From: Sulfitobacter maritimus
GTDB lineage: Bacteria > Pseudomonadota > Alphaproteobacteria > Rhodobacterales > Rhodobacteraceae
DNA length: 64,000 bases
Assembly (NCBI RefSeq): GCF_013346665.1
Contig: NZ_JABVBB010000034.1
Coordinates: 496,001-560,000 of the forward strand
Direction of reading: 5' to 3'
Position numbers and translations under genes: made by a program. Positions 45,248-53,369 of the stretch are shown here, piece after piece (positions within the stretch are counted from its first letter, which is position 1; each line of letters begins with the position of its first letter). The notes under the pieces were generated by a model. It ran no database searches, was not told the DNA's origin, and saw nothing but the letters and a program-made list of their open reading frames with translations.

Positions 45248-45280
45248 CAGACACATCCGGGAGGAGGATGGACGCGTCTG
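45248..45280 (-). ncRNA. Array B hairpin 3
   Basis: CAGACGCGTCC pairs with GGATGTGTCTG; loop ATCCTCCTCCC on the minus strand, identical to that of hairpin 1. Confidence 0.72.
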
Positions 45281-45293
45281 GTCTCTTCAAGGT

Positions 45294-45326
45294 CAGACCT
45301 GCCCGGGAGGAGGATAGGCCGATCTG
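45294..45326 (-). ncRNA. Array B hairpin 2
   Basis: CAGATCGGCC pairs with GGGCAGGTCTG with one G-U and one mismatch; loop TATCCTCCTCCC on the minus strand. Confidence 0.68.
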
Positions 45327-45339
45327 ATCTTTTCGACAG

Positions 45340-45372
45340 CAGACATATCCGGGAGGAGGATGGATAGGTCTG
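45340..45372 (-). ncRNA. Array B hairpin 1
   Basis: CAGACCTATCC pairs with GGATATGTCTG (one mismatch); loop ATCCTCCTCCC on the minus strand. Confidence 0.72.
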
Positions 45373-45435
45373 ATGTTCCGGCAGCGGGGCGCTTGGCCCT
45401 GCCTATGGATGTAAGTTAGCGCTAATTGCTGCGGT

Positions 45436-45470
45436 TGCACAATGATCCTTTTTGCAATGCCGCTATGCAG
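45436..45470 (-). promoter_or_regulatory. Conserved two-block promoter-like element before array B
   Basis: CTGCATAGCGGC (45470-45459), then 14 bases, then CATTGTGCA (45444-45436) on the minus strand. The spacing is identical to that of the element at 45058-45092. TTGTGC with TAACTT 18 bases further is a candidate -35/-10. Confidence 0.6.
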
Positions 45471-45595
45471 CGAAAACATGGTAACCCTGCGTAAACTTTG
45501 AGCAATGCGCCCACTGCGGTGGCAATTCGGCCCCAAGGCTTGCGCTTGGCGCAGAACCTGCCATTTCAAGAAGCGTAATAGAGGAGAATTTGCGC

Positions 45596-46660
45596 ATGTC
45601 CGTGACGAAAGCCCAAGTCGAAGCCGCGTTGGAGCGTGTCGCGCTTCCGGACGGCAAAAGCCTGTTGGCCCATGACCTTGTCCGGGCATTGACGGTGGAC
45701 GGGGATAAGGTGCGCTTTGTGATCGAGGCGCCCAATGCGGATGTCGCCCGTCAGATGGCGCCTTTGCGCGATGCGGCGGAGCAGGTGGTGCGTGATCTGC
45801 CGGGCGTGGGTGATGTCTCTGTCGCGCTGACGGCGCATGGGCCGCAGGCCAAAGCGCCCAGCCTCAAGGTCGGCGGGCATCCTAAGCCCCAAGAGGGGCC
45901 GATGAAGCCCAGCGGGGTGAAACGTATTCTGGCGATTGGGTCCGGCAAGGGCGGCGTCGGCAAATCCACCGTCAGCTCGAACCTTGCCGTGGCGCTGGCG
46001 AAAGCGGGGCGCAAGGTGGGGCTGCTCGATGCCGATATCTATGGCCCCAGCCAGCCGCGCATGATGGGGGTGAACAAACGCCCCGCGAGCCCTGATGGCA
46101 AGACGATCATTCCCTTGCAGGCCCATGGGGTCACGCTGATGTCCATCGGATTTATGCTCGAAGAGGGCAAGGCTGTGGTTTGGCGTGGGCCAATGCTGAT
46201 GGGCGCCTTGCAGCAGATGCTGGGGCAGGTGGAATGGGGCGAGTTGGACGTGCTGCTTGTCGATCTGCCGCCGGGTACGGGGGATGTGCAGCTGACGCTT
46301 TGTACCAAGTCAGAACTGTCCGGCGCGATTGTGGTCAGCACGCCGCAGGACGTGGCGCTCATTGATGCGCGTAAGGCGTTGGATATGTTCGCCACGCTGA
46401 AGACCCCGGTACTGGGCTTGATCGAAAATATGTCGATGTTCGTCTGCCCTGATTGCGGCTCTCAGCATGAGATCTTTGGCCATGGCGGTGTGAAGGCCGA
46501 GGCCGAGAAGATGGGCGTGCCGCTCTTGGGCAGCCTGCCGATTGATCTGGAGACGCGGCTTGCGGGGGACAGCGGAACACCGGTGGCCGCAGGCGAGGGG
46601 CCGATGGCCGAGGCCTATGGCCGCATTGCACAGGGGTTGATCGACGGCGGCATGGCTTAG
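45596..46660 (+). CDS. Mrp/ApbC family iron-sulfur carrier ATPase
   Basis: A P-loop NTPase that carries or loads Fe-S clusters. The 354-residue protein has an N-terminal MIP18/DUF59 domain (about 1-80) and the Mrp core with the deviant Walker A GSGKGGVGKST. It also has LLDADIYGPSQPRMMG, VDLPPGTGDVQLTL and the cluster-binding CxxC in ENMSMFVCPDCGSQHEIFG. GAGGAG lies nine bases before the ATG at 45596. It is divergent from array B, whose promoter is about 130 bases away, and convergent with a membrane-protein gene. Confidence 0.95.
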   Translation: MSVTKAQVEAALERVALPDGKSLLAHDLVRALTVDGDKVRFVIEAPNADVARQMAPLRDAAEQVVRDLPGVGDVSVALTAHGPQAKAPSLKVGGHPKPQEGPMKPSGVKRILAIGSGKGGVGKSTVSSNLAVALAKAGRKVGLLDADIYGPSQPRMMGVNKRPASPDGKTIIPLQAHGVTLMSIGFMLEEGKAVVWRGPMLMGALQQMLGQVEWGELDVLLVDLPPGTGDVQLTLCTKSELSGAIVVSTPQDVALIDARKALDMFATLKTPVLGLIENMSMFVCPDCGSQHEIFGHGGVKAEAEKMGVPLLGSLPIDLETRLAGDSGTPVAAGEGPMAEAYGRIAQGLIDGGMA

Positions 46661-46678
46661 GCCGCACAGGGCGCGGGC

Positions 46679-47452
46679 CTAGCTCAGCGCGCGCCCTTCG
46701 ATCAGATGACCATAGAGCGTGGTCAGCACCGACACGAAAACCAGTCCCTCTATTATATAGAGCGCTGAATCGAGCAGCAGGCGCACGCCCGGATCATCGG
46801 GCAGCAAGACGCCAGAGATCACGCCCAATAGGGTATTCACCACTGCCAGCAAGACCGCCAGCGCCCAAAGCACGCCCGCGAGCGGTGCTGTGGCCTGCCA
46901 GCTTTCGCGGATCGGCATGGTCTGACCCATGGCCGCCGCTGGCAGCACGAGGCTAAGGCGCAGGGCCACCCAGAGAAAGGCCACGCCTGCCGCAAGGCCG
47001 ATAAGCATCAGCGCAGCCGTGCTGGAGCCCGTAAGGCCGCTGAGCAGCATCATCGCAAGCCCGATGGGAATGGCTGCCAGAAACTGCACAAAGCCCAAGA
47101 CAATGGCGCGCCCGACATAGCCCCAGAAGACTCCCATGCTGGGGCGCAACTCCGCCTCTGGCGCTTCTCGGTCCAGCAGCACATGGCGGTGCCACAGCAC
47201 GGCCATCAGTGCATAGCCTAATATCCCGGCAATCCCACAGGCCAGCAGCACCAACACTTGCGCCGTGGGCGGAGGTGCCGTGTCCGCCATTACCCGGTGC
47301 ATCGCGTTGAGCGCATCGCTGGCCATCACCCCTGCCACCGCTGCCGCGCCCATGACCCAGAGCACCGCAGGCAGAATTACCCGGAGCGTCGTGGCAGGGG
47401 CGAGCAAGAACATGTTCAGCGCATGGGCGAAGAGGGCCGTGGCTCGGTTCAT
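46679..47452 (-). CDS. Hypothetical multi-pass membrane protein
   Basis: A 257-residue protein with about six hydrophobic segments (FLLAPATTLRVILPAVLWVMGAAAVAGVM, VLVLLACGIAGILGYALMAVLW, and others). A charged loop, LDREAPEAELRPSMGVFWGYVGRA, lies between the second and third. I do not recognise the family. I chose the ATG at 47452 because GGAG lies six bases upstream; ATG 47464 and longer frames up to 47629 have no such support and the latter is Pro/Arg-rich. It is divergent from the mraZ operon over nearly 0.8 kb. Confidence 0.7.
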   Translation of the reverse strand: MNRATALFAHALNMFLLAPATTLRVILPAVLWVMGAAAVAGVMASDALNAMHRVMADTAPPPTAQVLVLLACGIAGILGYALMAVLWHRHVLLDREAPEAELRPSMGVFWGYVGRAIVLGFVQFLAAIPIGLAMMLLSGLTGSSTAALMLIGLAAGVAFLWVALRLSLVLPAAAMGQTMPIRESWQATAPLAGVLWALAVLLAVVNTLLGVISGVLLPDDPGVRLLLDSALYIIEGLVFVSVLTTLYGHLIEGRALS

Positions 47453-47730
47453 TTTGGGCTCCATAGATTTGGCGTCTTTGTGCCGCGCTCGGGGGCGAAG
47501 GACAAGATCAAGCGCGGCTCGGCGTGTGAGATGGGGGCGAATGGGCCGGGTCGGAGGGAAACCATGGGCCGACGGGAGGTCATGGGAAATGTCGCGGGAA
47601 TTCATGGGCAGCGTGGGAATACGCCCCACTCTGGCTAAAAACGGTGGTTATTCGATTCTGATTCTGGGGAAATTCGGTGGCGTTTCGGCGGTTCTTGCGT
47701 CAGTCTTAAGAACAGGCAACGAACACAGCC

Positions 47731-47739
47731 TGTGGATAA
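47731..47739 (-). promoter_or_regulatory. DnaA box
   Basis: TGTGGATAA is the reverse complement of the consensus DnaA box TTATCCACA with no mismatch. A single box in the mraZ upstream region suggests transcriptional control by DnaA rather than an origin. Confidence 0.5.
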
Positions 47740-47758
47740 CTATGTGTGCAAAATTTAC

Positions 47759-47773
47759 TGGGAAATCGTGGGA
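47759..47773 (+). promoter_or_regulatory. Candidate MraZ box (two direct repeats)
   Basis: TGGGA-aatcg-TGGGA: two repeats with 10-bp period, as in MraZ operators, where E. coli has three TGGGN units spaced by five bases. Confidence 0.45.
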
Positions 47774-47928
47774 CGTTGTGCTGCCGGTGATGTGCGCTCA
47801 ATATATAGTAGTTTTACGCTGAAGCTTCGCTAATTAAGCCAATTTCCGCTGACGAACTTATACCAGATGTTGTTCCCACACCCTGTGCAAAACAAAATAT
47901 TGCGGAGAAGCTGAAAAAAATTGTAGAC

Positions 47929-47953
47929 GCCCATCAATTCCCATGGCATCCCT
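47929..47953 (-). promoter_or_regulatory. Candidate MraZ box (three repeats, minus orientation)
   Basis: On the minus strand AGGGA-N5-TGGGA-N5-TGGGC: three units at exact 10-bp spacing, one with a mismatch in the first base, about 280 bases before mraZ. It fits autoregulation by MraZ. Confidence 0.5.
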
Positions 47954-48234
47954 AGTGCATCGGATGAGAACGGGACACGGGGCAGCAAACGACCCCAAAA
48001 AAACTAAAAACCTAGCAGGTTCATACAGGCACCTCGCTTTCATCAGAACAAAGAGATCCGGCGCGCGAGCGAGCAGACATCCCCCCAGATGGCGCGTGCA
48101 GTCGGACTTCCCCGCCAAGCTGCGGGACGTGGGCGGCGGGTTGATCAGTGGCAGCAGATCAACCCGCCGTTTCCATTTCCAGAGCACGGCGAAAAACGAG
48201 TTAAGCGCGAAGGCGCAAGAGGCAGGGACACCAA

Positions 48235-48726
48235 GTGAGCCGCAGGTTCAGAGGCGAGAGCCACCACAAGGTCGATACGAAGGGGCGGGTGTCTATCCCA
48301 GCCTCTTTTCGGCGTGTGTTGGAGGCTGGCGACCCGAACTGGAAGAACGGCGACAACCCTGAGCTGGTCATCGTCTATGGCGACCACCGCCGCAACTACC
48401 TTGAATGTTACACCATGGAAGCCATCGAAGAGGTCGACGCCAAGATCGACCGTATGCCGCGTGGCTCCATGCAGCGTAAGGCGCTCCAGCGTCTGTTCCA
48501 CGGCCAGTCTTTCCCGACCACGGTAGACGAGACAGGCCGTCTGGTGCTGCCCGCCAAGCTGCGCAACAAGATCGAGTTGGACGGCGAGGCGTTCTTTATC
48601 GCAGCCGGTGACACCTTCCAGATCTGGAAGCCCGAAACCTACGAGACCGAGGAAGAAGCCTGGCAGCAGGAACTGCCCGACGATGTCGATCCGCTGTCCT
48701 TCCTTGATGGTGACATGGAGATCTGA
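48235..48726 (+). CDS. mraZ: Transcriptional regulator MraZ
   Basis: First gene of the division and cell-wall cluster; an AbrB-like double-barrel DNA-binding protein that represses its own operon in characterised bacteria. The 163-residue protein contains the two MraZ repeats ([16 protein letters not shown] at about 11 and [15 protein letters not shown] at about 97). It starts with GTG at 48235 behind GGGA. rsmH begins four bases after its stop. Candidate target repeats lie upstream. Confidence 0.97.
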   Translation: MSRRFRGESHHKVDTKGRVSIPASFRRVLEAGDPNWKNGDNPELVIVYGDHRRNYLECYTMEAIEEVDAKIDRMPRGSMQRKALQRLFHGQSFPTTVDETGRLVLPAKLRNKIELDGEAFFIAAGDTFQIWKPETYETEEEAWQQELPDDVDPLSFLDGDMEI

Positions 48727-48730
48727 CGGA

Positions 48731-49714
48731 ATGGTTGCTGCCTCTGACCCTTCCTCCCCTCACACCCCTGTTCTGCTGCGTCCTATTCTGAGCGCGGTGG
48801 CGCCCGTAGAAGGGGTCTGGCTGGATGGCACCTTTGGCGCGGGCGGCTACACCCGTGGGCTGCTGGAAGCGGGGGCCGAACGCGTCATCGCGGTGGACCG
48901 TGACCCGCTGGCCTTTGAGATGGCCGAGGAATGGGCCGGGGACTACGGCGACCGGATCACCATGCAGCAGGGCGTCTTCTCGCGCATGGATGAATATGCC
49001 CAAGACCTTGACGGCGTTGTGCTGGACCTTGGTGTCTCCTCCATGCAGTTGGATCAGGCGGAACGTGGGTTTTCTTTCATGAAAGACGGCCCGCTCGACA
49101 TGCGGATGAGCCAAGACGGCCCCTCGGCAGCGGATCTGGTCAATGAGGCCGAAGAGGAAACCCTCGCCAACATCCTGTTTCAATACGGCGAAGAACGCGC
49201 CTCCCGCCGGATCGCCAAGGCGATAATCCGCGCACGAAGCGAGGCACCGATCACCACCACGCTGGAATTGGCTAAGCTGGTTGAAGGCTGTCTGCCACGG
49301 TCGAAACCCGGCCAGAGCCATCCCGCCACGCGCAGTTTTCAGGCGCTGCGGATTGCGGTGAACAATGAATATGGCGAGTTGTTTCAAGGCCTTATGGCCG
49401 CCGAGCGGGCGCTGAAGCCCGGTGGCAAGCTGGCCGTCGTGACCTTCCACTCGGTCGAGGACCGCATGGTCAAACGCTTCCTCACCGCGCGGGCCGGGGC
49501 CGGGGGCAATGCCAACCGTTTCGCACCCGCGATCGAGCAGGCACCGCCGCAGTTTACACTGAAATCGCGCAAGGCTATCGGACCGGACGCCCAAGAGTTG
49601 GACGAAAACCCGCGCAGCCGTTCGGCCAAGCTGCGGGTCGCCACGCGCACCGATGCGCCAAGCGGTGAGATTGATGCAAAATCCATCGGCATGCCAATGG
49701 TAAAGGGGCTCTGA
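48731..49714 (+). CDS. rsmH: 16S rRNA (cytosine-1402 N4) methyltransferase
   Basis: RsmH (MraW) methylates C1402 in the ribosomal P site using SAM. The 327-residue protein shows [15 protein letters not shown], the SAM-binding [15 protein letters not shown], the [22 protein letters not shown] motif and, late, [14 protein letters not shown] chose the ATG at 48731; a frame extending to 48608 overlaps mraZ and is not family-like. It lies between mraZ and ftsL with two-base spacing to the latter, so it is co-expressed. Confidence 0.97.
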   Translation: MVAASDPSSPHTPVLLRPILSAVAPVEGVWLDGTFGAGGYTRGLLEAGAERVIAVDRDPLAFEMAEEWAGDYGDRITMQQGVFSRMDEYAQDLDGVVLDLGVSSMQLDQAERGFSFMKDGPLDMRMSQDGPSAADLVNEAEEETLANILFQYGEERASRRIAKAIIRARSEAPITTTLELAKLVEGCLPRSKPGQSHPATRSFQALRIAVNNEYGELFQGLMAAERALKPGGKLAVVTFHSVEDRMVKRFLTARAGAGGNANRFAPAIEQAPPQFTLKSRKAIGPDAQELDENPRSRSAKLRVATRTDAPSGEIDAKSIGMPMVKGL

Positions 49715-49716
49715 TC

Positions 49717-50091
49717 ATGCGCACGGTGATGTATATCCTGACCACTCTCGCCGTTGTCGGGCTGGCGTTCTGGGCCTACCGCGAAAACTACGCCACCCAG
49801 CAGGCGCTGAGCGATGCGGATAAGCTGCACGCCAATATCCGCGACGCCCATGATCGGCTGGCCGTGTTGCGCGCGGAATGGGCGTTTCAGAACCGTCCGG
49901 ACCGGCTGCGCGATCTGGCCGATCTGAACTTTGACCGTCTGGGCCTGTTGCCGCTGCATCCGGGGCAGTTCGGGCAGGTCGATCAGGTGGCCTATCCGCC
50001 CGCGCCGCTCTTGCCGATCACCGAGCCGGTTAACGTTTCGACGATGAATTACGACGCGCTGAATGGCGTTGCCGAGGAGGTTGCCCCATGA
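49717..50091 (+). CDS. ftsL: Cell division protein FtsL
   Basis: A 124-residue bitopic divisome protein: one membrane segment at about 5-21 (MYILTTLAVVGLAFWAY) and a periplasmic coiled-coil region (about 25-75, ATQQALSDADKLHANIRDAHDRLAVLRAEWAF). The RPDRLRDLADLNFDRLGLLPL tail is typical of alphaproteobacterial FtsL. It begins two bases after rsmH and its stop overlaps ftsI (ATGA). FtsL with FtsB and FtsQ activates septal synthesis by FtsW-FtsI. Confidence 0.92.
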   Translation: MRTVMYILTTLAVVGLAFWAYRENYATQQALSDADKLHANIRDAHDRLAVLRAEWAFQNRPDRLRDLADLNFDRLGLLPLHPGQFGQVDQVAYPPAPLLPITEPVNVSTMNYDALNGVAEEVAP

Positions 50092-51875
50092 TCCGCACGC
50101 CGCTGCGCCCGCTGGCGCGTATCCTCGACGCCCGTCAAAAGGGCGAGAACCCCGACGCGATTGAGCGTGAGAACAAGCGCATCCGGCATGAGCAAATGCG
50201 CGACAAGGCGCGGGTGCGGGCCGAAGGGCGGCTTTTGGTCCTGAGTTTCTTCTTTCTCTGTGCCTTCACGGTGATCGGCGGACGCATGGGGCTTTTGGCA
50301 ATGTCAGAGCCGTCTGAGCCGCGCGGCTATGCGCCGGGTGCCGTGCTCTCGGCCTCACGTGCGGATATTACCGACCGCAATGGCAGCTTACTGGCGACCA
50401 ACTTTCAAACCCATGCGCTTTATGCTCAACCGCGTCATATGATCGACCCGGAAGCGGCCGCAAAGAAGTTGGTCAAAGTCTTTCCCGATCTGAAAGAAGA
50501 GCGACTGATCAAGGACTTCACAGGCAAGCGTAAGTTCCTGTGGGTGAAAAAGAAAATCAGCCCAGAGCAGATGCAGGCGGTGCATGACATCGGCGATCCG
50601 GGTCTGCTATTTGCGCCCCGCGACATGCGGCTTTATCCCAATGGTTCGCTGGCCGCGCATGTGTTGGGCGGCGCAAGCTATGGCAAAGAGGGCGTTCACG
50701 CCGCCGAGGTGATCGGTGTGGCGGGGGTTGAGAAGTATTTCGACGACTACCTGCGCGATCCGGCCAATGGGGCCAAACCGCTGGAGCTTTCGCTTGATCT
50801 GACCGTACAGGCCGCCGCCGAGCGGGTGCTCTATGGCGGAATGAAGCTGATGAATGCCAAGGGCGCCACCAGCATTCTGATGGATGTGCATACCGGCGAA
50901 GTGATCTCGGTTGCCTCCCTGCCTGACTTTGACCCAAACAACCGCCCGCGCCCGCTGACCCAAGGAGATGCCTCGGACAGCCCGCTGTTTAACCGCGCGG
51001 TGCAGGGGGTCTATGAGTTGGGCTCGACCTTCAAGATTTTCGCCGCTGCACAGGCGGTTGAGTTGGGGCTGTTCAACGCCGACACGATCATCGACACCTC
51101 CGGCCCGATGAAGGTTGGCGGTTTCCGCATTGGTGAGTTCCGCAACAAGAACTACGGCAAGCTGAGCGTGACCGATATTATCGTGCAGTCTTCGAACCGA
51201 GGGACAGGCCGTATGGCGCTGGAGATCGGGGTGGAGCGGCAGCAGGAGTTCCTGAAAAAACTTGGTTTCTTTGAGCCGACCCCCTTTGAGATCGTTGAGG
51301 CTTCGGGCGGCAAGCCGCTTTTGCCGAGCCGTTGGACCGACCTGTCGAGCGTGACGATTTCCTATGGCCACGGCCTGTCGAGCACGCCGATGCACCTTGC
51401 GGCAGGCTATGCGGCGATTGCCAATGGGGGCCGCGTGGTGAAACCCACCTTGCTTAAGCAGTCCGCCCCCCAACTCGGCCCCCGCGTCATGTCCGAAGAA
51501 ACCGCCGCCCAAGCCCGCATGATGCTGCGCAAGGTGGTGACAGAAGGCACGGCGAGCTTTGCCGAAGTGCCGGGCTATCAGATCGCGGGCAAGACCGGCA
51601 CGGCGGATAAGCCAAAGCCCACAGGCGGCTATTACGACGACAAGGTGATCAACACTTTCGCCAGCATCTTCCCAATCGATAACCCAAAATATGTGCTAAT
51701 CGTCACGCTGGACGAGCCGGTTGAGACCTCTGGCCCCAAACCGCGCCGCACGGCGGGCTGGACCGCTGTGCCCGTGGCCGCCGAAATGGTCCGCCGCATC
51801 GCGCCTCTTCTCGGCCTGCGTCCGACTGTTGAACCGGTGAACAACGCTGTGATAACGCTGACCAGCAGAAACTGA
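50088..51875 (+). CDS. ftsI: Peptidoglycan D,D-transpeptidase FtsI (PBP3)
   Basis: The septal class B penicillin-binding protein. The 595-residue protein has a cytoplasmic N terminus, one membrane helix (about 45-68), the PBP dimerisation domain (YAPGAVLSASRADITDRNGSLLA) and the transpeptidase domain. That domain has the nucleophile motif STFK (Ser313), SSN (368-370) and KTG (502-504, AGKTGTADKP). It overlaps ftsL by four bases and is followed 12 bases on by murE. It partners FtsW, encoded 8.5 kb downstream in the same cluster. Confidence 0.97.
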   Translation: MIRTPLRPLARILDARQKGENPDAIERENKRIRHEQMRDKARVRAEGRLLVLSFFFLCAFTVIGGRMGLLAMSEPSEPRGYAPGAVLSASRADITDRNGSLLATNFQTHALYAQPRHMIDPEAAAKKLVKVFPDLKEERLIKDFTGKRKFLWVKKKISPEQMQAVHDIGDPGLLFAPRDMRLYPNGSLAAHVLGGASYGKEGVHAAEVIGVAGVEKYFDDYLRDPANGAKPLELSLDLTVQAAAERVLYGGMKLMNAKGATSILMDVHTGEVISVASLPDFDPNNRPRPLTQGDASDSPLFNRAVQGVYELGSTFKIFAAAQAVELGLFNADTIIDTSGPMKVGGFRIGEFRNKNYGKLSVTDIIVQSSNRGTGRMALEIGVERQQEFLKKLGFFEPTPFEIVEASGGKPLLPSRWTDLSSVTISYGHGLSSTPMHLAAGYAAIANGGRVVKPTLLKQSAPQLGPRVMSEETAAQARMMLRKVVTEGTASFAEVPGYQIAGKTGTADKPKPTGGYYDDKVINTFASIFPIDNPKYVLIVTLDEPVETSGPKPRRTAGWTAVPVAAEMVRRIAPLLGLRPTVEPVNNAVITLTSRN

Positions 51876-51887
51876 AAAGACATCACT

Positions 51888-53369
51888 ATGACCAGCCGGG
51901 CCGTACCGCTTTCCTCTCTCGGGCTAACCGCGCGTGCGGGGGCCAACCCTCTGATCACCGGCATCGCCGTCGACAGCCGCGAGGTGCGCGAAGGCACGCT
52001 TTTCGCCGCCATGCCCGGCAGCCGGGTGCATGGGGGAGAGTTCATTCAATACGCGTTGCGGATGGGTGCAGCAGCCGTGCTGACCGATGCGGCGGGCGCC
52101 GAGATCGCGGCGGAGGACTTGGCAGGCTCCGACGCGGCGTTGATCGTTTCCGACTCCCCCCGCGAAGCGCTGGCGCGCACCGCGGCGCTGTGGTTCGGCG
52201 GCCAGCCCGCGACGATGATCGCGGTGACGGGGACCAACGGCAAGACCTCTGTCTCGACCTTCGTGCGCCAGATTTGGGTGGAGATGGGATTGCCAGCGGT
52301 CAACCTTGGCACCACCGGGGTAGAAGGCGCTTGGGCGGCACCTCTCGCGCATACCACGCCAGAACCGATCACCCTGCATCGCACGCTGGCCGAGGCCGCG
52401 CGAAACGGCATCACCCATGCGGCGATGGAGGCGTCTTCGCATGGGTTGGATCAGCGGCGGCTGGACGGGGTGACGCTAAAGGCGGCGGGGTTCACAAACT
52501 TTACCCAAGACCATCTGGACTATCACGAGACCTTCGAAGCTTATTTTGACGCCAAGGCTGCGCTTTTTGCTCGCGTCTTGCCCGAAGACGGCACCGCGGT
52601 CATCAATGTGGACGACGCCAAGGGTGTAGACATGGCCGCCATCGCCCGCGCGCGGGGCTGCGAGGTCATCACCGTAGGCCGCGATGGGGGCGATCTGCAT
52701 TTGCAGGGCCAGCGGTTCGATTCCACCGGCCAAGACCTGCGCTTTGCTTGGCGTGGCAAGACCTATCAAAAGCGGCTCAACCTGATCGGCGGCTTTCAAG
52801 CCGACAACGTGCTGCTCGCCGCGGGGCTGGTCATTGCCTGCGGTGCGGACCCGCAAGAGGTGTTCGACACGCTGCCGCATCTGACGACCGTCCGAGGCCG
52901 GATGCAGCTTGCTGCCACCCGCGACAACGGCGCGGCGGTCTTTGTCGATTACGCCCATACGCCCGATGCCGTTGCCACCGCGCTGGCCGCCATGCGCCCG
53001 CATGTGATGGGTCGCCTCATCGCCATCGTCGGCGCGGGCGGCGACCGGGACCGGGCCAAACGCCCCCTGATGGGGCAGGCGGCGGCGGAACATGCCGATA
53101 TGGTAATCGTAACCGACGACAACCCGCGCAGCGAAGACCCGGCGAGCATCCGTGCTGCCGTGCTGGAAGGCGCGCCGGAGGCGATGGAGGTCGGCGACCG
53201 GGCCGAAGCGATCCTGCGCGGTATCGATGCGCTTGAGCCGGGCGATGCCCTGCTGATCGCGGGCAAGGGTCATGAGACCGGGCAGACCGTGGGCGACGAT
53301 GTGCTGCCCTTTGATGATGTGGAGCAGGCCAGCGTGGCGGTGGCCGCACTGGATGGGAGACTGGCATGA
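51888..53369 (+). CDS. murE: UDP-MurNAc-tripeptide ligase (meso-DAP-adding)
   Basis: MurE adds the third amino acid to UDP-MurNAc-L-Ala-D-Glu in the cytoplasm. The 493-residue protein has the ATP loop VTGTNGKTSVSTF, TTPEPITLHRTL, the ASSHGLDQRRLDG segment and the substrate-selecting motif DNPRSEDP. DNPR indicates meso-diaminopimelate rather than lysine, as expected for a Gram-negative. Its stop overlaps the murF start (ATGA). Confidence 0.97.
   Translation: MTSRAVPLSSLGLTARAGANPLITGIAVDSREVREGTLFAAMPGSRVHGGEFIQYALRMGAAAVLTDAAGAEIAAEDLAGSDAALIVSDSPREALARTAALWFGGQPATMIAVTGTNGKTSVSTFVRQIWVEMGLPAVNLGTTGVEGAWAAPLAHTTPEPITLHRTLAEAARNGITHAAMEASSHGLDQRRLDGVTLKAAGFTNFTQDHLDYHETFEAYFDAKAALFARVLPEDGTAVINVDDAKGVDMAAIARARGCEVITVGRDGGDLHLQGQRFDSTGQDLRFAWRGKTYQKRLNLIGGFQADNVLLAAGLVIACGADPQEVFDTLPHLTTVRGRMQLAATRDNGAAVFVDYAHTPDAVATALAAMRPHVMGRLIAIVGAGGDRDRAKRPLMGQAAAEHADMVIVTDDNPRSEDPASIRAAVLEGAPEAMEVGDRAEAILRGIDALEPGDALLIAGKGHETGQTVGDDVLPFDDVEQASVAVAALDGRLA

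Larger units (their letters stand above)
45190..45372 (-). ncRNA. Cuckoo/CcsR-like sRNA array B: four hairpins, no DUF1127 gene
   Basis: A second run of four minus-strand hairpins, each with a CCTCCTCCC loop: B1 45340-45372, B2 45294-45326, B3 45248-45280, B4 45205-45244. B1 and B3 share nearly the same outer stem (CAGAC.../...GTCTG) and the same loop (ATCCTCCTCCC). B4 has a 12-bp stem (GGCGGCGACATT with AATGTCGTCGCC) requiring a G-U pair only on the minus strand, then a pyrimidine-rich tail, and probably acts as terminator. No coding frame with a start and ribosome-binding site lies between the promoter block (45436-45470) and B1. I infer an orphan duplicate of the CcsR locus, which would give eight such RNAs in about 800 bases. 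Confidence 0.82.
47453..48234. other. Long regulatory interval upstream of mraZ
   Basis: About 780 bases without a supported gene. They hold two GATTC (GANTC, CcrM-type) sites at 47654-47658 and 47660-47664, a perfect DnaA box at 47731-47739, and three groups of TGGGN repeats with 10-bp spacing (47532-47546, 47759-47773, 47929-47953). The promoter(s) of the dcw cluster must lie here. Short open frames crossing it (for example 47943-48362) overlap mraZ out of frame and look fortuitous. Confidence 0.55.

Noticed and set aside
45201..45372. Regularly spaced GGGAGGAGGAT units resembling a CRISPR array
   Set aside because: The repeats are only about 11 bases, lie in loops of self-complementary hairpins, and have no spacer/repeat structure or cas genes.
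45036..45689. 217-codon minus-strand frame across the hairpin-RNA arrays
   Set aside because: It is open by chance; the sequence is explained by hairpins, promoter blocks and the start of mrp, and the translation has no family character.
47453..48234. RNase P RNA or another large structured RNA upstream of mraZ
   Set aside because: I looked for the conserved RNase P core (GAGGAAAGTCC) and did not find it.
47943..48362. 139-codon plus-strand frame overlapping mraZ
   Set aside because: Overlaps mraZ out of frame by over 120 bases and has no family character; the mraZ frame is certain.
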